From the NCBI GenBank assembly GCA_016169945.1, contig JADLSH010000133.1, positions 186,001-250,000 of the forward strand: a DNA stretch of 64,000 nucleotides, read 5' to 3'. A program made the position numbers and the translations under genes. This DNA is from Trachythela sp. YZ-2020. Taxonomy: Eukaryota; Cnidaria; Anthozoa; Malacalcyonacea; Clavulariidae. The notes beneath the pieces are model-generated. The model did no database searches. It was not told the DNA's origin and was given only the letters and a program-made list of their open reading frames with translations. Each line of letters begins with the position of its first letter. Position 1 is the first letter of the stretch. Shown here in pieces: positions 62,801 to 64,000 of the stretch.

Positions 62801-63785
62801 TTGCCATTTTGTTTATATCTGGTTGTTTTGCATCAGGGCACAACACAACCGCATTGTAGAACAGTTTTTTTGAACTTTAAACACAAACAAGGCGGCCTTT
62901 TTTACATTAAGTGTCCCATCTGTTAGCAATGGTATAAAAACCTGTGGTATAAAAGTGTATTTTCAAGTCATGCAATGAATATTTTCGTTGAAGATAAGGT
63001 TAAATTAATACATATACTCGGCATGCCGTGTCTTTTTGTTTTCGGACTTTTCATGCCTTATCTCTCTTGAAAACTTGTAAAATTTGAATAAAATCTGAAA
63101 AAACTTTTCACTAATTAACCTTGTAAGTATAAGATTTCCTCGGAGACTTAGTATTTCAAGTAGATATAGGCTACCAAAGTTTACGAAATTGCAAAAATCG
63201 ATTTGTCAAAGTCAATTTGATTGGAAATACTGATAAATGCACTCCTTGAGGCATGTTTTTCCCGTTTCCGTACCAAAGCGTTTTTATATATCCATTTTTT
63301 GGTAAAATGCTCTAGTCCCAGTCCAGTTGTAAAAATTATGGCGACGTAAAAATCATCCAGATATACTCTTTAAAATCATTGTTTTATTGCCAAAATTTGG
63401 GTTTTTCCTATCTATTTACTGATTAAAAATTTTCATGACACTTGCCAGAGGATCGCGCATGCGCGTTGAAAAAGTGGGGACAGAATCCCGCGAGAGTTCC
63501 ATATCTGTATATCATTAATCTGTGGTTACGTTTTGCCATAGTTAAAGTGTTCGACATAGTACTTCATATTACAGCAACTTTGAGGGAGTCTAATCGCTTG
63601 GTTTGAATGGGCAAGGAAATTCTGCATGCATGTATTTCTAGAAATAAATCTATTATATTTATACATACTAAGACAAATGAAACCATCTCCAAAGTATCCT
63701 ATGTCACATGCGCATTGAAAAGATCCCGCAGTGTTGTAACAAATACCATCAGAATGACATGGTGATATGAGACATTCATTAATAT
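29621..63785 (-). CDS. Membrane protein, 5' partial: cbEGF, CUB, 2 cbEGF, vWA, ZP, TM
   Basis: Gene-level entry, minus strand, twelve exons: 63785-63669, 61679-61644, 60195-60050, 54000-53805, 53505-53383, 52793-52677, 49301-48963, 44374-44135, 40718-40359, 39710-39485, 31077-30785, 29829-29621. All junctions are GT/AG and phase-compatible, giving 799 residues and then a stop. Visible residues: cbEGF 1-39, Thr/Pro linker to 50, CUB to 164, cbEGF to 205, cbEGF to 244, vWA to 437, ZP 440-700 with an RKRR site, membrane span about 741-764, cytoplasmic tail 765-799. No signal peptide is in view, so the start lies beyond 64000. ZP modules polymerise into extracellular filaments after cleavage, and CUB/EGF/vWA parts mediate protein contacts. 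A cell-surface or matrix-forming protein, comparable in parts to CUZD1, uromodulin-like or mesoglein-type proteins, is inferred. Confidence 0.87.
30785..31077 (-). CDS. ZP-C exon with RKRR cleavage site
   Basis: After the acceptor CTTCTAG the frame reads [30 protein letters not shown], then [15 protein letters not shown] and SNRKRRD. The cysteines and the V-Y-I-H-C strand are those of a ZP-C subdomain, and RKRR is a furin-type site before the membrane span. The donor GTTTGC is weak. It runs phase 2 to phase 1, matching both neighbours. Longer open frames here are out-of-register shadows. Confidence 0.85.
31137..31640 (-). pseudogene. LINE 3' fragment with (TTA)n tail
   Basis: Minus-strand frames show [23 protein letters not shown] and the rest of the C-terminal RT region, broken by frameshifts. 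An (ATT)n run at 31137-31160 marks its 3' end. It is the only LINE found in the introns of the two genes that is in sense orientation (intron of the ZP-protein gene). Confidence 0.7.
32100..33841 (+). CDS. Candidate two-exon small gene inside the 9-bp-TSD element
   Basis: Exon 1 (32100-32163) runs from an ATG after CAACATGG: acidic [12 protein letters not shown] then MQNLSID, ending in phase 1 at GTAAGT. Exon 2 (33669-33841) follows GCAATTAG in matching phase: [20 protein letters not shown], then [15 protein letters not shown] and a stop at 33839. Joined length 237 nt, 78 residues, an acidic then basic protein without a domain I recognise. The paired mini-exon in copy 2 supports exon 1. Other exons, for example around 33130-33350, are possible. 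Confidence 0.4.
34997..35173 (-). pseudogene. BED-like zinc-finger frame near the right terminus
   Basis: A 58-residue minus-strand frame from an ATG at 35173 contains [20 protein letters not shown] and LHHSKIKH, matching C-x2-C...H-x4-5-H of a BED finger. It is followed by a stop, with no transposase core recognised in the element. It probably represents the first exon or remnant of the transposase. Confidence 0.45.
35800..35935. repeat. Foldback repeat with GGTCTGTACGGTAAAATATC arms
   Basis: CTTACTAACTT...GGTCTGTACGGTAAAATATC is mirrored by GATATTTTACAGTACAGACC...AGTTAGTAAG. The stem is about 50 bp with a short loop. A relative is at 24400-24545. Confidence 0.6.
36000..37780. other. Intron stretch with repeat fragments, no genes
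   Basis: CGTGCAATGCCAATGG occurs at about 36496 and 36826, with inverted CATTTTC/GAAAAT flanks, suggesting another decayed foldback element (about 36470-36960). No protein domain was recognised. Confidence 0.4.
37880..39333 (+). pseudogene. Young 5'-truncated LINE with nearly intact RT end
   Basis: After one frameshift near 37965 the frame is open to 39007: [70 protein letters not shown] (FADD catalytic pair), [28 protein letters not shown] and GPNTWNSFP. The tail is (ATTG)n at 39311-39332. It lies inside the ZP-coding intron, antisense to the gene. Confidence 0.88.
39485..39710 (-). CDS. ZP middle exon (ZP-C start)
   Basis: The frame reads [34 protein letters not shown], then [13 protein letters not shown] and YEFISGG. 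The LxVxMGxFxD strand and ETC-AT-S pattern are typical of ZP-C. Acceptor ATTTTAG, donor GTAAGA, phase 1 to phase 2. Confidence 0.88.
40359..40718 (-). CDS. ZP-N exon
   Basis: It encodes [42 protein letters not shown] and FAFRCAYSR: four cysteines at ZP-N spacing with the conserved FxFxCxY end. Acceptor TTTCAAG, donor GTAAGT, phase 1-1. Confidence 0.9.
41378..42031. mobile_element. Foldback DNA element with TTAA target duplication
   Basis: GGTGGCTCGATACAGTTTTG at the left is mirrored at the right by CTGTATCGAGCCACC. The arms pair over about 180 bases, through GGGCAATTATTAACTGTAGG and ACTACCGTTGCTATGGCA. TTAA flanks at 41374-41377 and 42032-42035 fit piggyBac/Kolobok-type integration. A second inner pair around 41640-41790 makes almost the whole 654 bp self-complementary. 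No open frame. Confidence 0.78.
42156..42341. repeat. Near-perfect palindrome
   Basis: AATTAAAAAACGAGTCGCGT through GGGAGAATACGAGAGAAGC is mirrored by GCTTCTCGAGTATTCTCCC through ACGAGTTTTTTAATT. The arms are about 80 bp around a 20-base loop. With TTATATTATAAGTGGTAT at 42345 and its inverse ATACTACTTATAATATAAT at about 43343, it may be part of a larger element reaching about 43363. Confidence 0.7.
43568..43672 (+). repeat. 52-bp tandem duplication
   Basis: TTTCCTTATACTTGTCGG and following bases up to CTATTTCA occur twice in direct succession with one difference. Confidence 0.6.
44135..44374 (-). CDS. vWA domain, second half
   Basis: It encodes [14 protein letters not shown] (the MIDAS TDG motif), [19 protein letters not shown] and the closing [13 protein letters not shown]. 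Acceptor CTTTTAG, donor GTATGG, phase 1-1. Confidence 0.92.
44380..45715. other. Intron stretch without recognisable genes
   Basis: Contains a C-rich patch (44820-44876) and a small perfect hairpin AACGGCGCGATAGCGCCGTT at about 45229. No coding domain. Confidence 0.35.
45721..46755. mobile_element. 1-kb palindrome (foldback element)
   Basis: Left-arm sequence (TTCGTTCAAACTTTATTCTC, GATTGGTCAAAAAGCATCGG, later CACCGGCCGCAAGTCTTGGC) returns in inverse order at 46296-46755. The centre is GACCTCGGTC...CTCGGTCTGAATAATTC near 46212. The right arm has an extra 50-base insertion. A 76-residue open frame at 45841-46071 is largely basic and mirrors a frame in the other arm; no domain recognised. Confidence 0.72.
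46873..47445. mobile_element. DNA transposon, 9-bp TSD, CTCTCCTCCGCAGAG termini (copy 2)
   Basis: GACTTGTGA at 46864-46872 and 47446-47454 is the target duplication. The ends CTCTCTCCTCCGCAGAG and its inverse match copy 1, as do the subterminal GTGAGCGCGCGGGGA-like motif and GGCTCTGCCA. It is 573 bp. An ATG mini-exon at 47065-47119 (ending HNLSIE, donor GTCAGT, phase 1) parallels copy 1. Confidence 0.8.
47590..48960. other. Intron stretch with repeat-like segments
   Basis: Repeated GCAACTTGTCT/GCAATG-type phrases at 47610-47950 look like a decayed MITE. A short tandem of GTGCAGTGATAAATCAGAT occurs at 48137-48215. No genes. Confidence 0.4.
48963..49301 (-). CDS. vWA domain, first half with MIDAS
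   Basis: It encodes [19 protein letters not shown] (the D-x-S-x-S metal site), [18 protein letters not shown] and [13 protein letters not shown] (the MIDAS threonine). With the next exon all metal-coordinating motifs are present. Acceptor TTTTTTAG, donor GTTTGT (weak), phase 1-1. Confidence 0.92.
49700..52520 (+). pseudogene. LINE with endonuclease and RT regions, internally deleted
   Basis: Frame 49745-50236 gives the endonuclease ([34 protein letters not shown]). Frame 50199-51437 gives its end (AISDHFIIY) and the linker to the RT start ([37 protein letters not shown]). Frame 51374-51904 gives the core ([46 protein letters not shown]). Frame 51871-52374 gives the C-terminus. Deletions near 50230, 51300 and 51870 break it. 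It is the longest LINE here, antisense to the ZP-protein gene. Confidence 0.88.
52337..52858. repeat. Segmental duplication, copy A (with cbEGF exon)
   Basis: From the last bases of the LINE frame (AACAGTTGAACTTTTTTCG) through its 3' region and the cbEGF exon to GGTAACAAGGAGCAAATAT. The same sequence occurs at 62091-63852, interrupted there by a 1.2-kb insertion. Confidence 0.85.
52677..52793 (-). CDS. Calcium-binding EGF exon
   Basis: It encodes [16 protein letters not shown], then [16 protein letters not shown], a calcium-binding EGF with the D-I-N-E start and the aromatic-containing turn. It is 117 nt, phase 1-1. A near-identical exon is at 63669-63785. Confidence 0.92.
53383..53505 (-). 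CDS. Calcium-binding EGF exon
   Basis: It encodes [18 protein letters not shown], then [16 protein letters not shown], a calcium-binding EGF domain. Acceptor TTTTCAG, donor GTAATG, phase 1-1. A longer open frame at 53278-53520 is out of register. Confidence 0.92.
53805..54000 (-). CDS. CUB domain, second half
   Basis: It encodes [49 protein letters not shown] and [11 protein letters not shown]. These are the CUB C-Y-D-Y-L-x-V-x-D-G block, the Y-C-G block and the F-x-L-x-Y end. It starts in phase 0 and ends in phase 1. The calcium-site residues typical of cbCUB domains (Y/D/D-S) are plausible. Confidence 0.9.
54250..55750 (+). pseudogene. LINE RT, internally deleted, with (TAATTG)n and (TAC)n tails
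   Basis: 54256-54879 encodes the RT start ([55 protein letters not shown]). After a deletion removing the YADD block, 54880-55565 encodes the C-terminal part ([51 protein letters not shown]). A (TAATTG)n run at 55620-55678 and a CTACTACTAC end follow. It lies in the CUB intron, antisense to the gene. Confidence 0.87.
55764..57807. mobile_element. DNA element with AGGACATTGGCAACGAAAA ends and TTAA duplication
   Basis: AGGACATTGGCAACGAAAAT at the left is mirrored at the right by TTTTCGTTGCCAATGTCCT, with TTAA at 55760-55763 and 57808-57811. The 2044-bp interior has no recognisable transposase, so it is non-autonomous. A related terminus (AAAGGACATTAGCAAT) occurs at about 59559. Confidence 0.78.
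57893..58398 (+). repeat. 20-bp minisatellite (TCTAGAGAAATAGTAGTAAT)n
   Basis: About 25 units of 20 bp with point variants (CAGTAGT, TTTACAG, TCTAGGG types) and occasional length changes. Non-coding. Confidence 0.88.
58770..59560. repeat. Inverted repeat pair, likely a foldback element
   Basis: ATGAAACTATTACGAATTGC and AACGTAACAGAAACAAAGAA at 58775-58836 return as the reverse complement at 59494-59557. The 650-base interior has no gene; it includes a short frame at 59192-59449 without recognisable domain. Confidence 0.6.
60050..60195 (-). CDS. CUB domain, first half
   Basis: It encodes [31 protein letters not shown] and ALKFSNFS, the standard CUB opening (CG, SP, YPNN, C-x-W, F). Acceptor ATGCAG, donor GTAGGT, phase 1 to phase 0. 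A LINE lies in the intron separating the two CUB halves. Confidence 0.9.
61130..61330. repeat. Retroelement-end-like repeat with degenerate hammerhead-like core
   Basis: CTGTCGA, then GGCG-TTGGA-CGCC, then GAAAC at 61166-61191 has the layout of hammerhead stem II with its flanking core, but with CTGTCGA in place of CTGATGA. Nearby, the minus strand reads CTGAAGAAGGCTCGAAGAAC, a phrase of the kind found near Penelope-like element ends. Tentative. Confidence 0.3.
61644..61679 (-). CDS. Micro-exon: Thr/Pro/Ser linker
   Basis: A 36-nt phase 1-1 exon encoding [11 protein letters not shown] between TTACAG and GTAACA. It is a short O-glycosylation-type hinge between cbEGF and CUB. It is supported by both splice sites and phase, but its small size leaves some doubt. 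Confidence 0.65.
62288..63524. mobile_element. DNA transposon with CACAGATTAA ends and 7-bp duplication
   Basis: CACAGATTAAGGATTATCAG at the left is mirrored by ATATCATTAATCTGTG at the right, with imperfect arms of about 35 bp. GTTACGT flanks at 62281-62287 and 63525-63531 are the target duplication. Comparison with copy A, which has no insertion, confirms both edges. No transposase frame in 1237 bp. The superfamily is unresolved; 7-bp duplications are known for Dada and some P-like elements. Confidence 0.78.
63669..63785 (-). CDS. Calcium-binding EGF exon (duplicate copy)
   Basis: It encodes [16 protein letters not shown] and [16 protein letters not shown] with the same splice borders as 52677-52793 and four substitutions in 117 nt. 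The frame and phase fit the micro-exon at 61679, so it is probably the most 5' exon of this gene in the window. It could instead be an unused duplicate. Confidence 0.78.
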
Positions 63786-64000
63786 CTGCAGATTATTAAG
63801 AGAACAATCTTTAAATAAATATCATCAAAAGAGGGTAACAAGGAGCAAATATTAAAACCAATTACCCCCCCCCTCCCCAACACCACACCCAGTCACATCA
63901 ATTCTGAGCGCAGACGAGTGTAGGCGATTTTGAATGTATATATATCATCTGGGGATCAGAGTGGTCCCAACTGCACAAAATAACGTTGCAGAATTTCCTT

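Larger units (their letters stand above)
62091..63852. repeat. Segmental duplication, copy B, with later insertion
   Basis: It matches 52337-52858 on both sides of the element at 62288-63524. It begins inside LINE-derived sequence and includes the duplicate cbEGF exon. Confidence 0.85.

Overview
The window looks like nuclear DNA of an invertebrate animal, most probably a cnidarian. This is inferred from three things: long AT-rich introns, two large mosaic extracellular genes built from phase-1 domain exons (vWD/C8/EGF/discoidin, and EGF/CUB/vWA/ZP), and a dense mixture of young and decayed LINEs, foldback DNA transposons, TTAA-target elements and minisatellites. Nothing bacterial or organellar is visible.

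Left half, plus strand (873-27742): one apparently complete secreted-protein gene of 19 exons. Joining the exons by GT/AG sites and codon phase gives an uninterrupted frame of 4473 nt (1490 residues). The order is signal peptide, three copies of a Cys/Trp/Tyr-rich repeat that I cannot assign to a named family ('GLYR repeat'), three vWD-C8-EGF units, two discoidin (F5/8 type C)-EGF units, and a short tail. A polyadenylation signal lies about 140 nt after the stop codon.

Right half, minus strand (63785 down to 29621): twelve exons of a second gene whose 5' end lies beyond the right edge. Their 2402 nt again join in frame. They encode cbEGF, a Thr/Pro linker, CUB, two cbEGF, a vWA domain with a complete MIDAS, a ZP module with an RKRR cleavage site, one membrane span and a 35-residue cytoplasmic tail. 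The two genes converge tail to tail. Both products are secretory-pathway proteins of the matrix, mucus or cell-surface type. A functional link between them is only suggested by proximity.

Mobile DNA fills the introns and the space between the genes. There are seven LINE fragments; five of the six that lie inside introns run antisense to their host gene. DNA elements with readable ends and target duplications include a pair with 9-bp TSDs (31796-35385 and 46873-47445), two TTAA elements (41378-42031 and 55764-57807), a TAA element ending 30 nt before an exon (16359-17196), and a 7-bp TSD element (62288-63524). Others are a THAP/SAP composite (about 2986-4388), a broken Tc1/mariner-type transposase and a 1-kb palindrome.

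The most interesting items are the unnamed GLYR repeat, the 9-bp-TSD element family (splice-acceptor-like termini, a shared mini-exon and a possible two-exon small gene), the duplicated cbEGF exon whose duplication breakpoint lies inside a LINE, and a minisatellite of splice-donor-like units ending at a transposon-terminus-like acceptor motif.
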